From Chloroflexota bacterium (GTDB taxonomy: Bacteria; Chloroflexota; Anaerolineae; J102), in the NCBI GenBank assembly GCA_029782215.1, contig JAKOVD010000011.1, forward strand, positions 34,065 through 98,064: a stretch of 64,000 nucleotides of DNA. Reading direction: 5' to 3'. Under the pieces are notes generated by a model, which worked only from the letters and a program-made list of their open reading frames with translations, made no database searches and was not told the origin of the DNA. This document shows positions 45,561 to 54,086 of this stretch, in pieces. Each line of letters begins with the position of its first letter. Position 1 is the stretch's first letter. A program made the translations under genes and the position numbers.

Positions 45561-46814
45561 TCAATACGCCAGGGCCAGCAGCGGTATCTCCATCTCATCG
45601 GCCGAGAGGCCGCCGTGGTGGCCGTGGAAGCGCTGCTCGAAGCGGTCCTTCTCATACCACCAGACCGCCTCGTGGGCATGCGGCAGAATGACCAGGCTGC
45701 TCAGCCGCGACCGGAAGGTTGGCGAGGCGACCGGTCCAAAAGCGCCCTGGCTGACCAGGTCACCCGTCTGCACGACGTCGGCGCGACCATCCACCATGCC
45801 CCGCAGCACGTTCTCGGCCTCCTCGCTGCGCTCCTGCCTGACGTAGAGAAACAGATCGCGCGCCGAGCCGCCAGGCGTCAGGAGCGCGCCCGCCTGGTTC
45901 GTCCGCAACAGCGGGCGCAAGCGTTCGAAATCAGGATGGAGGTTGAGATAGAGCGTGGTGTCGGGGTTGACTGCCGTCTGCCCGTGGTCCGCCGTCACCA
46001 GCAGCAGCGTATGGCGGAAGCGGCGGTGGGCCTGCGCCAGCAGGACGCGTTCCAGGACGTCCAGGAAAGCATCTACCTCTGCCCGCACCTGTTCGGAATC
46101 AGGCCCGTAGTCATGGCAAACGCTGTCGATGTCGGGAAAGTAGAGGTAGTGGCAGGCGCGATTCGCCTGGCGCCCGGCGATGTCGCGCAAGTTGACCAGC
46201 GTCTCCGGCAGCGTCTTGCCGCCCACCAGGGTCGCCCCCTGCATCATGACTTGTGAGTACGGCGCGGCGGTGAGCATGGAGGGCACGTAGGCGTAGCAGG
46301 CCACTCCCGCGGCCTGCAAGGCCTGGAACTGGGTGCGGGCCGGCAGCAGCCGCTGAGGATGAATCCGGGTCGTCCACAGGGTGCCCGGTTCGTGGTCCCC
46401 GGCAAAGGAGTACAGGAGGGGAACGATCATGGCATCGAGCTGCGGCTCATAGTACTGCCACTCGAAGACGCCGTGTTCGCCCACGGCCTGGCCGCTCAAC
46501 ATCGTCGTGATATGGGCGGCCGTCGTGGAGGGAAACTGCGAGGTCAGCTTCTCCGCCCTGCCCTCCTTGAGAAAGCGCTGAATGGCGGGATGATCGCCGG
46601 CGAAGCGCTCGATGAACGACCAGCCGAACGCATCCGCCAGGATGACGATCACCTGGTCGAACCGTTGGCTGGCAATCGCCTCCAGCGGCGGCGGGACGGG
46701 CCGTGGTTCGACGCCGAGGGCAAAGCGAACGAGACCGGGCAGGTCGGCAAAACAGCGCTCGCCATAAAGCGGTTGGACATGGGGTTCCATCAGGCCTGGG
46801 ATCATGGTCGTCAT
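45561..46814 (-). CDS. Type I phosphodiesterase / nucleotide pyrophosphatase family protein
   Basis: 417 residues from the ATG at 46814, with GGAAG upstream; the frame is open to 46928. Alkaline-phosphatase-superfamily motifs are present: VIVILADAFGW (metal Asp), FPSTTAAHITTMLSG (nucleophile Thr), YFPDIDSVCHDYGPDS (second metal set), LLVTADHGQT, and HHGGLSADEMEIPLLA (C-terminal His). The enzyme should hydrolyse phosphodiesters or phosphonates; no signal peptide is clear, so it is likely cytoplasmic. The Pho-box-like repeats at 46901-46927 lie about 90 bases upstream. The gene is divergent from the small-protein/PAP2/surE operon. Confidence 0.88.
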   Translation of the reverse strand: MTTMIPGLMEPHVQPLYGERCFADLPGLVRFALGVEPRPVPPPLEAIASQRFDQVIVILADAFGWSFIERFAGDHPAIQRFLKEGRAEKLTSQFPSTTAAHITTMLSGQAVGEHGVFEWQYYEPQLDAMIVPLLYSFAGDHEPGTLWTTRIHPQRLLPARTQFQALQAAGVACYAYVPSMLTAAPYSQVMMQGATLVGGKTLPETLVNLRDIAGRQANRACHYLYFPDIDSVCHDYGPDSEQVRAEVDAFLDVLERVLLAQAHRRFRHTLLLVTADHGQTAVNPDTTLYLNLHPDFERLRPLLRTNQAGALLTPGGSARDLFLYVRQERSEEAENVLRGMVDGRADVVQTGDLVSQGAFGPVASPTFRSRLSSLVILPHAHEAVWWYEKDRFEQRFHGHHGGLSADEMEIPLLALAY

Positions 46815-46900
46815 CGGCTCGCTTCCGATCGAGGGTATTGGTTGTGCACGCGCCCCCATCATACCGCAGCCTGAGGCCGCCCGCCCCAATCGGCAAAACC

Positions 46901-46927
46901 TTAACAAACCTTGACCGATTGCTAACA
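46901..46927. promoter_or_regulatory. Pho-box-like direct repeats
   Basis: TTAACA (46901-46906), TTGACC (46911-46916) and CTAACA (46922-46927) recur at 10- and 11-bp steps. TTAACA-type direct repeats are the binding pattern of PhoP in Bacillus. They lie between two divergent units encoding a phosphodiesterase and SurE/PAP2 proteins. Whether a PhoP/PhoB-type protein of this phylum uses this sequence is unknown. Confidence 0.35.
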
Positions 46928-46980
46928 CGCCGACAACGTAGCCTTATCTGGGGCTTCATATCGGGCTGATACATTAGCCA

Positions 46981-47049
46981 GGAGTTCACAAGGACATGGC
47001 GAGCGCCATTCTGAACTCCGGGCCACACACCACGCCAAGTTCGCCTTGA
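46981..47049 (+). other. Structured leader with a possible 17-residue reading frame
   Basis: GGAGTTCA (46981-46988) pairs with TGAACTCC (47012-47019), and inside it ATGGC (46996-47000) pairs with GCCAT (47005-47009). An ATG within the stem opens a 17-codon frame ending at 47049 (MASAILNSGPHTTPSSP). AGGAG is 11 bases upstream. It may be a leader peptide or chance. Confidence 0.3.
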
Positions 47050-47075
47050 CTGCATCAGCACTGAGGTGACAGCAC

Positions 47076-47330
47076 ATGGCATCGACGACTGCAGGACAAA
47101 CCGGATCAGATCAGAAGAGTCTCCAGGCATCACTCCGCAAGGTGTATGGAAGCGGAGAATTGCGGCGGGATGTCTTTGGACGCCGCCCCGCCCTACCCAG
47201 CGAGATCGCCGCCATCCTGGCAGCCTCTGGCATCGACGACGAGCTGCACGAAAGCGCCCTTTTGCCCCATCCCCCCACACGCAAAGTGAAGAAACCCTCG
47301 AAGGCCAGTCGGCGTTCGCGTCGAGGTTGA
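47076..47330 (+). CDS. Small basic protein of unknown function
   Basis: 84 residues; ATG at 47076 with GAGGTGA nearby. The N-terminal part LRKVYGSGELRRDVFGRRPALPSEI is followed by a short helix (AAILAASGIDDELH) and a strongly basic C-terminus (RKVKKPSKASRRSRRG). I do not recognise a family. It lies 3 bases before the PAP2-like gene and is probably cotranscribed with it and surE. Confidence 0.6.
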   Translation: MASTTAGQTGSDQKSLQASLRKVYGSGELRRDVFGRRPALPSEIAAILAASGIDDELHESALLPHPPTRKVKKPSKASRRSRRG

Positions 47331-47333
47331 GCG

Positions 47334-47999
47334 ATGGCCGAATTCAGCGAACGGCGCCTCGTAGACTCGGGGGTAGGGACGGTGCTTGAGTCGCCGCTCC
47401 TGCCAGACCGCCAGGAGACCTGGGAAGACGAGGTTGCAGGCGTTGTATCCATCATCTTTGCGCCGCCCTTCGTGGCGGCCTACATGATCACGTTTGTCGT
47501 GGTGGTTTCAGGGGTGTCCGAGGCCTGGCGCTGGGCTGGATTGTACCTGGCGCAGAGCGTCCTGGCGCCTCTGGGCTATCTGCTGTGGCTGCGGCAGAAC
47601 GGCCTTGTGTCCGATCTCGACGTGAAAGAGCGTGCGGAACGATTTCGCCCTCTGGCGTTCACGGTGGTGGCGATGGTCCTGGCCTGCGTGGTTTTCTGGG
47701 CCGGCGGTGCGCCGCCGCTTCTCCGTGGACTGGCTGTGGTTGCCGTGCTCCTGTTGGGAGTTGTCCTGGTCGTGACCACGCGATGGAAGATCAGCATGCA
47801 CGGCGCCGCCATCGGCGCCTTCACAGCCCTCCTCCTCATCGTGATCGGATGGGGCGCTGTTCCCATCCTCTTGATCGTGCCCGTCGTCGCCTGGGCGCGC
47901 GTCCACCTGCGACGTCACACACCTGCGCAGGCGATCGCCGGCATTGCCCTTGGTGGCTTCATCACCTGGAGCGTGCTGGCGTGGACCCTCATGCACTGA
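47334..47999 (+). CDS. PAP2-like membrane protein with altered active site
   Basis: 221 residues with about six hydrophobic spans. It resembles the C-terminal, lipid-phosphatase part of PAP2 proteins. K-x6-RP is present as KERAERFRP (about residues 100-108). The PSGH motif is reduced to ISMHGAA. The last motif reads ARVHLRRHTPAQ: Arg and His are kept but the usual Asp is Gln. It may still bind or dephosphorylate polyprenyl phosphates, or it may have lost activity. It sits between the small basic gene and surE on the same strand. Confidence 0.7.
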   Translation: MAEFSERRLVDSGVGTVLESPLLPDRQETWEDEVAGVVSIIFAPPFVAAYMITFVVVVSGVSEAWRWAGLYLAQSVLAPLGYLLWLRQNGLVSDLDVKERAERFRPLAFTVVAMVLACVVFWAGGAPPLLRGLAVVAVLLLGVVLVVTTRWKISMHGAAIGAFTALLLIVIGWGAVPILLIVPVVAWARVHLRRHTPAQAIAGIALGGFITWSVLAWTLMH

Positions 48000-48025
48000 A
48001 CCCATGTCCTGGAGGTTTCAAATCT

Positions 48026-48835
48026 ATGCACGTCCTTCTGACCAACGATGATGGCATCGCTGCCCCTGGCATTTGGGAAGCGGCACGCGTGCTGGCTGAC
48101 TTCGGCAGGGTAACGGTTGTGGCGCCAGCCAGCAACTACAGCGGCTATGGCGCTGCCCTGCCTCCTCTGCGCTCGCTGTCCTACTACCCCTATCCTTGGG
48201 CGGCGGGCCATCCTGCGAAAGGGGCGGCTTTTAGCGTGGCGGGTACGCCCGCCACCTGCGTCCACGCCGCGCTGCGCGGCGCGTTCGGGGGTCCGTTCGA
48301 CCTCGTCGTCAGCGGCATCAACAAAGGGGCCAATGTGGGCGGGGACGTCTTCTACTCGGGCACGGTGGGCGCAGCTTTGACTGCTCATCTGCTCGGTCTC
48401 CCCGCCATCGCCATTTCCCTTGATGCCGGTCCTGCGTGGTTTGCGCACTGGGACACTGCGGCCTGGGCTCTTGATCAGGTGATGCAGATCTGGCTCGACA
48501 GCCCGACTGACACCATTCTGAACGTGAATGTTCCCAACGTGCCCACGGGCAGCCTGGCAGGCACTGTGGTTGCGCAGGAGCTTTCGGACCTTTCGTGCCT
48601 GACGAAGTATCACTTTGACCCCGATCCCCACCTCGCCAACACACTGACCGTCACGCGTAACGATGCGGATGGGGCGGAGCCGGCGCCATGGACCGATGTT
48701 TGGGCGCTGGCGAGGGGCTATGTCTCCATCACAACCTTGCGGGCTGTGCCCGGGCTAGTGCGGGTCGCACCCAGGATCACGCCGCCAGAAACCATCACGT
48801 TGCCAAGGCTCTCGCTGCCTCTCATGGCCGCTTGA
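48026..48835 (+). CDS. surE: 5'-nucleotidase SurE
   Basis: 269 residues from the ATG at 48026 with GGAGGT at 48011-48016; the frame is open far upstream inside the PAP2-like gene but without support. The N-terminus MHVLLTNDDGIAAPG carries the SurE metal-binding Asp pair (Asp8-Asp9). Further marks are VVAPASNYSGYGAA, the GTPATCV segment and SGINKGANVGGDVFYSGTVGAA. SurE dephosphorylates nucleoside monophosphates in the cytoplasm, with a divalent metal. It is last in the operon starting at 47076; the phosphonate operon follows after about 80 bases. Confidence 0.93.
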   Translation: MHVLLTNDDGIAAPGIWEAARVLADFGRVTVVAPASNYSGYGAALPPLRSLSYYPYPWAAGHPAKGAAFSVAGTPATCVHAALRGAFGGPFDLVVSGINKGANVGGDVFYSGTVGAALTAHLLGLPAIAISLDAGPAWFAHWDTAAWALDQVMQIWLDSPTDTILNVNVPNVPTGSLAGTVVAQELSDLSCLTKYHFDPDPHLANTLTVTRNDADGAEPAPWTDVWALARGYVSITTLRAVPGLVRVAPRITPPETITLPRLSLPLMAA

Positions 48836-48916
48836 TCCGTGCAATGGTTGGTCGATCGATTCCCTACTCACGAGCGCGCCAATGCGCACTCATCACATTC
48901 GAGGAGAGAAGTGAAG

Positions 48917-50083
48917 ATGAGACTATCGAATAGCCGTATGGTGTTGCCGACTTTGAGCGTAGTGGCCGCCATCCTTCTGTCGGCCTGTTCGGCGGCAGCG
49001 GCCCCAGCCCAACCTGCCGCCCCCACCCAGCCTGCTGCCGCGTCCCAGCCGGCGTCCACGCCAGCCAGCGGCAACGCCAACATGGATTCCCTGGTCGAAG
49101 CTGCCAAGAACGAAGGCGCGCTGACTGTGATCACACTGCCGCGCGATTGGTGCCACTACGGCCAGTTGATGGACAACTTCGAGGCCAAATACGGCATCAA
49201 GATCACAGATCTTATCCCGGACGGGGGATCGAAAGAGGAGATCGAAGCCATCAAGGCGAACAAGGATAACAAGGGCCCCCAGGCCCCTGATGTCGTGGAC
49301 GTCGGCCTGGCTTTTGGCGAACCCAACAAGGACCTCTTCATGCCCTATAAGGTCCAGACCTGGAACGACATCCCAGACAATGCCAAAGACCCGGACGGCG
49401 CCTACTATGGCGACTATTATGGCGTTCTGTCCTTCCTGGTGAACACCGACGTTGTGAAGAACGTGCCGCAGGACTGGTCAGACCTACTGAAGCCGGAATA
49501 CAAGGGTCAGGTGGCGCTGACCGGCGACCCTCGCAAATCCAACCAGGCCTACTCAACGGTCTTTGCCGCCGGACTCGGAGCTGGCGGGTCCCTTGACGAT
49601 GCACAGCCCGGTCTCGACTTCTTCGGCAAGCTCAACAAGGCGGGTAACCTGGTGCCGGTGATTTCTAGCAATGCTCTGGTTGCCAAAGGCGAAACGCCGA
49701 TCCGCTTGACCTGGGACTACCTGGCGCTTGCCGCCCAGGACGAGTTCAAGGGCAACCCGCAGACGACGGTTGTGGTGCCGAAGTCAGGCCGCTACGGGGG
49801 CGTCTATCTGCAGGCGATCAGCAAGTACGCTCCTCACCCCAACGCCGCCAAGCTGTGGGAAGAGTATCTGTACTCCGATGAAGGCCAGCTCGAGTGGCTG
49901 AAGGGCTATTGCCATCCGATCCGGCAGGCGGCCTTGGACGCCAAGGGCATGGTTCCGGCCGACCTCAAGGCGAAGCTTCCTTCCGTGGAAGGGGCGGTGT
50001 TTGCCAGCGCCGACCAACTTATCAAGGCCCAGAAGCTTATCTCGCAGAACTGGGACAGCCAGGTGGGCGCGGACGTCAAATAG
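48917..50083 (+). CDS. Phosphonate (AEP)-type ABC substrate-binding lipoprotein
   Basis: 388 residues from the ATG at 48917 (a GTG at 48911 is possible; GAGGAG at 48901-48906). Lipobox LSAC is followed by an Ala/Pro/Gln linker. The body is a family 1/6-type receptor as found for iron, polyamine and 2-aminoethylphosphonate importers: EAAKNEGALTVITLP, APDVVDVGLAFGEPNKD, YYGVLSFLVNTD and WSDLLKPEYKGQVALTGDP. Substrate assignment to AEP rests on the downstream phnW and phnX genes. The long hairpin after its stop would let it be made in excess over the permeases, the usual ratio for such operons. Confidence 0.88.
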   Translation: MRLSNSRMVLPTLSVVAAILLSACSAAAAPAQPAAPTQPAAASQPASTPASGNANMDSLVEAAKNEGALTVITLPRDWCHYGQLMDNFEAKYGIKITDLIPDGGSKEEIEAIKANKDNKGPQAPDVVDVGLAFGEPNKDLFMPYKVQTWNDIPDNAKDPDGAYYGDYYGVLSFLVNTDVVKNVPQDWSDLLKPEYKGQVALTGDPRKSNQAYSTVFAAGLGAGGSLDDAQPGLDFFGKLNKAGNLVPVISSNALVAKGETPIRLTWDYLALAAQDEFKGNPQTTVVVPKSGRYGGVYLQAISKYAPHPNAAKLWEEYLYSDEGQLEWLKGYCHPIRQAALDAKGMVPADLKAKLPSVEGAVFASADQLIKAQKLISQNWDSQVGADVK

Positions 50084-50106
50084 CACCTCTCAAGCCCGCA
50101 CGACGA

Positions 50107-50151
50107 CCGGATGGGCAGCGACAGCCGTTCTCGTTGTCGCTGCCCATCCGG
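50107..50151 (+). terminator. 17-bp perfect stem hairpin inside the AEP operon
   Basis: Arms 50107-50123 and 50135-50151 pair without mismatch around an 11-base loop, followed by CTCTTTGCTTCC. It lies between the substrate-binding gene and the first permease. It may act as a partial terminator or protect the upstream mRNA from 3' decay, favouring the binding protein. Confidence 0.7.
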
Positions 50152-50173
50152 CTCTTTGCTTCCATAGCGCTAC

Positions 50174-51067
50174 ATGGCAACCACAACTTTCGAGGCCCCT
50201 GCCAACAGTCGACCCGCCACGGCACACCGGTTCTCATGGGGTTGGCTCGTCCTGGCGCCATTCTTCGTGTTCGCCTTTCTATGCATGCTGCTGCCCACCA
50301 GCCTGATCATCCTGGGCAGCTTCCGCGATGACGCTGGCCGGCTGTCGTTACTGAACTTCACCAGCTTCACCAGGCCCACAGTCGTCCGCGCCTACTTGAC
50401 CAGCCTGCAGCTCAGCGCCCTGACAGCCTTCGGTGGCGGGCTGCTCGGCTTTCTGATCGCCTACGGCATCACCCTGGGCGGGCTGCCCAGGTTCGTTCGC
50501 TCAGGGGTGACCACGCTATCCGGTGTCGCCTCCAACTTCGCTGGCGTGCCCCTGGCCTTCGCCTTCGTGGCCACATTGGGTCGCACGGGCTTCCTCACCG
50601 GTTTGCTCAAGATGGGTGGCGTCGATATTTACGGCGCCGGTTTCACGGTCTACAGCCTGCTGGGCTTGGCGCTCTGCTACATCTATTTCCAGTTTCCGCT
50701 CATGCTCCTGATCATAGCGCCGTCGTTGGAGGGACTGAAACGCGAGTGGCGAGAGGCAGCCGAGACGCTTGGGGGCACTTCTCAGGTCTACTGGCGCCAT
50801 GTGGCGCTGCCCATTCTGTTGCCATCGCTCTTGGGCACCACCATCCTGCTCTTCGGCAACGCCTTCGGCGCCTACGCGACCGCCTACGCCCTGACAGGCG
50901 GCCAGATCAACTTGATCACCCTGCAGATCAGCTCTCAGATTAGCGGTGATGTCTTTGATAGTCCGGGCGTGGGCTATGTCCTGGCATTGGGCATGATTCT
51001 TATCATGGGCCTTTCCATAGGACTCTACACATGGCTGCAGCGGAAAACGGTGAGGTGGCTGAGATGA
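50174..51067 (+). CDS. AEP-type ABC transporter permease 1
   Basis: 297 residues, six or so membrane spans. The cytoplasmic EAA loop is EWREAAETLGGTSQVYWRHVALPIL, read as two adjoining parts near residues 191-215, the docking site for the ATPase. The N-terminus has a hydrophilic Thr/Ala/Pro lead before the first span (about 22-45). No good ribosome-binding site precedes the ATG at 50174, which is notable just after the hairpin. The stop overlaps the next permease start (ATGA). Confidence 0.88.
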   Translation: MATTTFEAPANSRPATAHRFSWGWLVLAPFFVFAFLCMLLPTSLIILGSFRDDAGRLSLLNFTSFTRPTVVRAYLTSLQLSALTAFGGGLLGFLIAYGITLGGLPRFVRSGVTTLSGVASNFAGVPLAFAFVATLGRTGFLTGLLKMGGVDIYGAGFTVYSLLGLALCYIYFQFPLMLLIIAPSLEGLKREWREAAETLGGTSQVYWRHVALPILLPSLLGTTILLFGNAFGAYATAYALTGGQINLITLQISSQISGDVFDSPGVGYVLALGMILIMGLSIGLYTWLQRKTVRWLR

Positions 51068-51873
51068 AAGGCCGGCGCACATGGAGCTGGGTTTGGGTCA
51101 CCATCGGCGTCTTCTATTTCGTGATTCCGCTGGTTGGAACGCTCATCTTTGCGCTGCAGAAAGAACGCGGCCGGCTGAGCCTCGCCGCCTTTGGCAGTGC
51201 CCTGGCAGACCCGCTCTTCATCAAGACATTCGCCTTCTCGACGCTGATGGCGATCTTGACCATTCTGGCGAGCCTGCTGCTGATTGTTCCCACGGTCTAC
51301 TGGATTCATCTGCGCTACCGCCGCGTGCGCGGGGTCGCCGACTTCCTGGCGCTCTTGCCTTTTGTCATCCCGCCCATTGTCCTGGTGTTGGGGCTGATTC
51401 GCACGTACAGTCACCGCATGCAGCTCGGTCCTTTCGCGATTCCCGCTCTCACCGAGATCTCGACCGAGATGCTTCTGATTGCCGGCTACGTCATTCTATC
51501 GATGCCTTTCATATACCGAGCTGTAGATAACGGCGTCAACGCCATGGATGTGCGGACGTTGTCCGAGGCGGGACAGAGTCTCGGCGCCGGGTCGCTGACC
51601 ATCCTCTGGCGCATCATCCTACCCAACCTGCGGACGTCACTCCTGAGTGGAGCTTTGCTGGCGTTTGCCGTGGTCATTGGTGAGTTCACGCTCACCGGCT
51701 TCCTGGTCGGCGACCAGCGTGCGTTTGGGCCGTACATGGTAGTCGTAGGCAGCCATCATGCCTACGACGCCGCGGCCCTCACCCTTCTCAGCTTTGCCGT
51801 GACCTGGATCGCGATGCTGCTCATCCGCTTCATTACCCGCGGAACACAAGCCCAGATTGGAGGGGGACACTAG
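51064..51873 (+). CDS. AEP-type ABC transporter permease 2
   Basis: 269 residues from the ATG at 51064, which overlaps the previous TGA and has GAGG at 51052-51055. The ATG at 51031 lies inside the first permease gene and is less likely. About six spans, with an EAA-type loop LSEAGQSLGAGSLTILWRII near residues 171-190. It should pair with permease 1 as the membrane channel of the importer. Confidence 0.88.
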   Translation: MKGRRTWSWVWVTIGVFYFVIPLVGTLIFALQKERGRLSLAAFGSALADPLFIKTFAFSTLMAILTILASLLLIVPTVYWIHLRYRRVRGVADFLALLPFVIPPIVLVLGLIRTYSHRMQLGPFAIPALTEISTEMLLIAGYVILSMPFIYRAVDNGVNAMDVRTLSEAGQSLGAGSLTILWRIILPNLRTSLLSGALLAFAVVIGEFTLTGFLVGDQRAFGPYMVVVGSHHAYDAAALTLLSFAVTWIAMLLIRFITRGTQAQIGGGH

Positions 51874-52950
51874 ATGGCTTTCCTGGAATTGCACAACATC
51901 CAGAAGAAGTTCGGTGAGTCATATGCGGTCGAATCGTTCGAGCTGCAGGTCGAGCGTGGCGAGCTTGTATCCTTCCTGGGTCCAAGCGGTTGTGGCAAGA
52001 CCACGACGCTCCGCATGATCGCAGGCTTTGAAACGCCGACCACTGGCTCCATTAGGATCGACGGCGCCGACATCACCCTGATCCCACCTAACAAGCGCAA
52101 GATCGGAATGGTTTTTCAGTCATATGCCCTGTTTCCAAACATGACTGTCGCCGACAATATCGGCTTCGGCATGCGCATCGCACGGTCTCCTGCCAAGGAG
52201 GTCGCGGCACGCGTGCAGGAGATGCTCGCCGTGATCAAGATGGAGTCCTTCGGTAGTCGCTATCCCTACCAGCTTTCGGGCGGTCAGCAGCAGCGCGTGG
52301 CGCTGGCGCGCGCCCTGGCCATCCGCCCGCAAGTGCTGCTTCTCGATGAGCCCCTCTCGGCGCTGGACGCCAAAATCCGGGTGTCCCTGCGCCAGGATAT
52401 CCGGGCAATTCAGCGCCAGCTCGGCATCACCACCATCTATGTGACCCACGATCAGGAGGAAGCCCTGTCGCTCTCGGACCGCGTGGTGGTGATGAGCCAA
52501 GGTCGGATGGAGCAAGTAGGCACACCGTTCGAGATCTACAACTTTCCCCAAACGCGTTTTGTGGCGTCTTTCGTCGGCACCTTGAACGTCCTGGAGGCAG
52601 AGCTGCGCGACAAGGAGCAGGGTATGCTGGCGGTAGACTCCCAGGTAATCCATACTTCGAACCGGCTCAACGGCGCCAGACCTGGCGAAATGATCCCGAT
52701 CGCCCTGCGTCCAGAGCGCATCAGCCTGGCGGAGGGCGCGGATCAGACCAACGTCTTACGATGCCACGTGGAAAACGTGACGTTTCTGGGCGCGGTGGTG
52801 CGCATCCAGGTGCGCACCGGCCAGAATAGCTTCTATCTGGACACGTTCAACAACCCTCATTTGACGCTCGCCAATATCGGCGACCAGGTCCAGGTCGCCT
52901 TCGCCGAAGAGGCGGTACTCGTACTCAATAGCGCTGCGCATCCGAGTTGA
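51874..52950 (+). CDS. AEP-type ABC transporter ATP-binding protein
   Basis: 358 residues, starting directly after the permease stop with GGAGGGGG upstream. Walker A is GPSGCGKTT, Q-loop FQSYALFPNMTV, signature LSGGQQQRVALARAL, Walker B VLLLDEPLSALD, H-loop VTHDQEEA. The C-terminal TOBE-type domain (about 240-350) is like PotA/MalK-type ATPases. It powers the importer formed with the two permeases. Confidence 0.94.
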   Translation: MAFLELHNIQKKFGESYAVESFELQVERGELVSFLGPSGCGKTTTLRMIAGFETPTTGSIRIDGADITLIPPNKRKIGMVFQSYALFPNMTVADNIGFGMRIARSPAKEVAARVQEMLAVIKMESFGSRYPYQLSGGQQQRVALARALAIRPQVLLLDEPLSALDAKIRVSLRQDIRAIQRQLGITTIYVTHDQEEALSLSDRVVVMSQGRMEQVGTPFEIYNFPQTRFVASFVGTLNVLEAELRDKEQGMLAVDSQVIHTSNRLNGARPGEMIPIALRPERISLAEGADQTNVLRCHVENVTFLGAVVRIQVRTGQNSFYLDTFNNPHLTLANIGDQVQVAFAEEAVLVLNSAAHPS

Positions 52951-52955
52951 TACCC

Positions 52956-54086
52956 ATGCCCATTCCTGTCTCCACCTCACGCAATGGCGACAAACCACTG
53001 TTTACGCCGGGTCCGCTCACGACGAGCCTTTCTGTTAAACAAGCCATGATGCACGACCTGGGTTCGCGCGATTTCGAGTTCATCGACACCGTTCGGCAGA
53101 TTCGCAGCGCGTTGTTGGCCCTGGCAGTAGCACCAGAGGAACCATACGAGGCCATCCTCATGCAAGGCAGTGGCACCTCTGGCCTGGAAGCGGTCATTGG
53201 GTCGATCACGGCCCCTGAAGGCAAGTGGCTGATGGTGGTGAACGGCGCCTACGGACAGCGCCTGATGCAGATCGCTGAAAGGCTCAAAATCGCCGTCGTG
53301 GCGGCGAAATTCCCCGAGTGGTGCCCTGCCATTGTTGCGAAAGTGGTGTCGGAACTGGACGCGCACCCATCTGTCACACACATCGGCATCGTTCACTGTG
53401 AGACCACGACAGGCCTGCTCAATCCCGTCCAGGAAGTTGGCGCCCTGGCTGCCGAACGCGGCAAGGTGTTCATGGTCGATGCGATGAGCAGCTTCGGCGC
53501 GGTGCCCATTCCCATCGGCGACTGGAACATCGACTACCTGGTCTCTTCCGCCAACAAGTGTATCGAAGGGGTACCGGGCTTCAGCTTCGTGCTTGCTCGA
53601 CGCGCCGCACTCGACCAAACTGACGGTTATGCGCGCAGTCTGACTCTGGACCTGAGGGCGCAGTGGCAACGGTTGGAGGCGGATGGCCAGTTCCGTTTCA
53701 CGCCCCCCACTCATACAATCCTTGCCTTCCGCCAGGCATTGGCCGAACTCGAGGAAGAGGGTGGGGTGATGGGACGCGCCGCAAGGTACCGTCGCAACCA
53801 CGAAACGTTGGTCGCCGGCATGCGTGAGCTGGGCTTTGTCGAGTATCTGCGACCGGAGGATCAAGGCTACATCATTACTTCCTTCCGCTTTCCTGACCAC
53901 CCGAACTACGATTTCGACCGCTTCTATGAGTTGTTGAACGATCGTGGCTTCGTCATCTACCCCGGCAAAGTGAGTGATGCAGCCTGCTTTCGCATTGGCA
54001 CTATTGGTCGCGTCTTTGCCGAGGACATCCACAATCTGCTCCTGGCCATACGCGACACGCTGCTCGACATGGAGGTTACGTTATGA
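52956..54086 (+). CDS. phnW: 2-aminoethylphosphonate-pyruvate transaminase
   Basis: 376 residues. The PLP enzyme converts AEP and pyruvate to phosphonoacetaldehyde and alanine. N-terminal LFTPGPLTTSLSVKQAMMHDLGSRD is the PhnW-family signature; GSGTSGLEAVIGS binds the PLP phosphate, MVDAMSSFGAVP supplies the cofactor Asp, and SSANKCIEGVPGFSFVL holds the Schiff-base Lys201. Neither the ATG at 52956 nor the TTG at 52947 (overlapping the ATPase TGA) has a clear ribosome-binding site, so translational coupling to the ATPase gene is likely. The stop overlaps the phnX start. Confidence 0.93.
   Translation: MPIPVSTSRNGDKPLFTPGPLTTSLSVKQAMMHDLGSRDFEFIDTVRQIRSALLALAVAPEEPYEAILMQGSGTSGLEAVIGSITAPEGKWLMVVNGAYGQRLMQIAERLKIAVVAAKFPEWCPAIVAKVVSELDAHPSVTHIGIVHCETTTGLLNPVQEVGALAAERGKVFMVDAMSSFGAVPIPIGDWNIDYLVSSANKCIEGVPGFSFVLARRAALDQTDGYARSLTLDLRAQWQRLEADGQFRFTPPTHTILAFRQALAELEEEGGVMGRAARYRRNHETLVAGMRELGFVEYLRPEDQGYIITSFRFPDHPNYDFDRFYELLNDRGFVIYPGKVSDAACFRIGTIGRVFAEDIHNLLLAIRDTLLDMEVTL

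Noticed and set aside
47585..48025. Upstream extension of surE
   Set aside because: It lies inside the PAP2-like gene; the SurE N-terminus and GGAGGT site fix the start at 48026.
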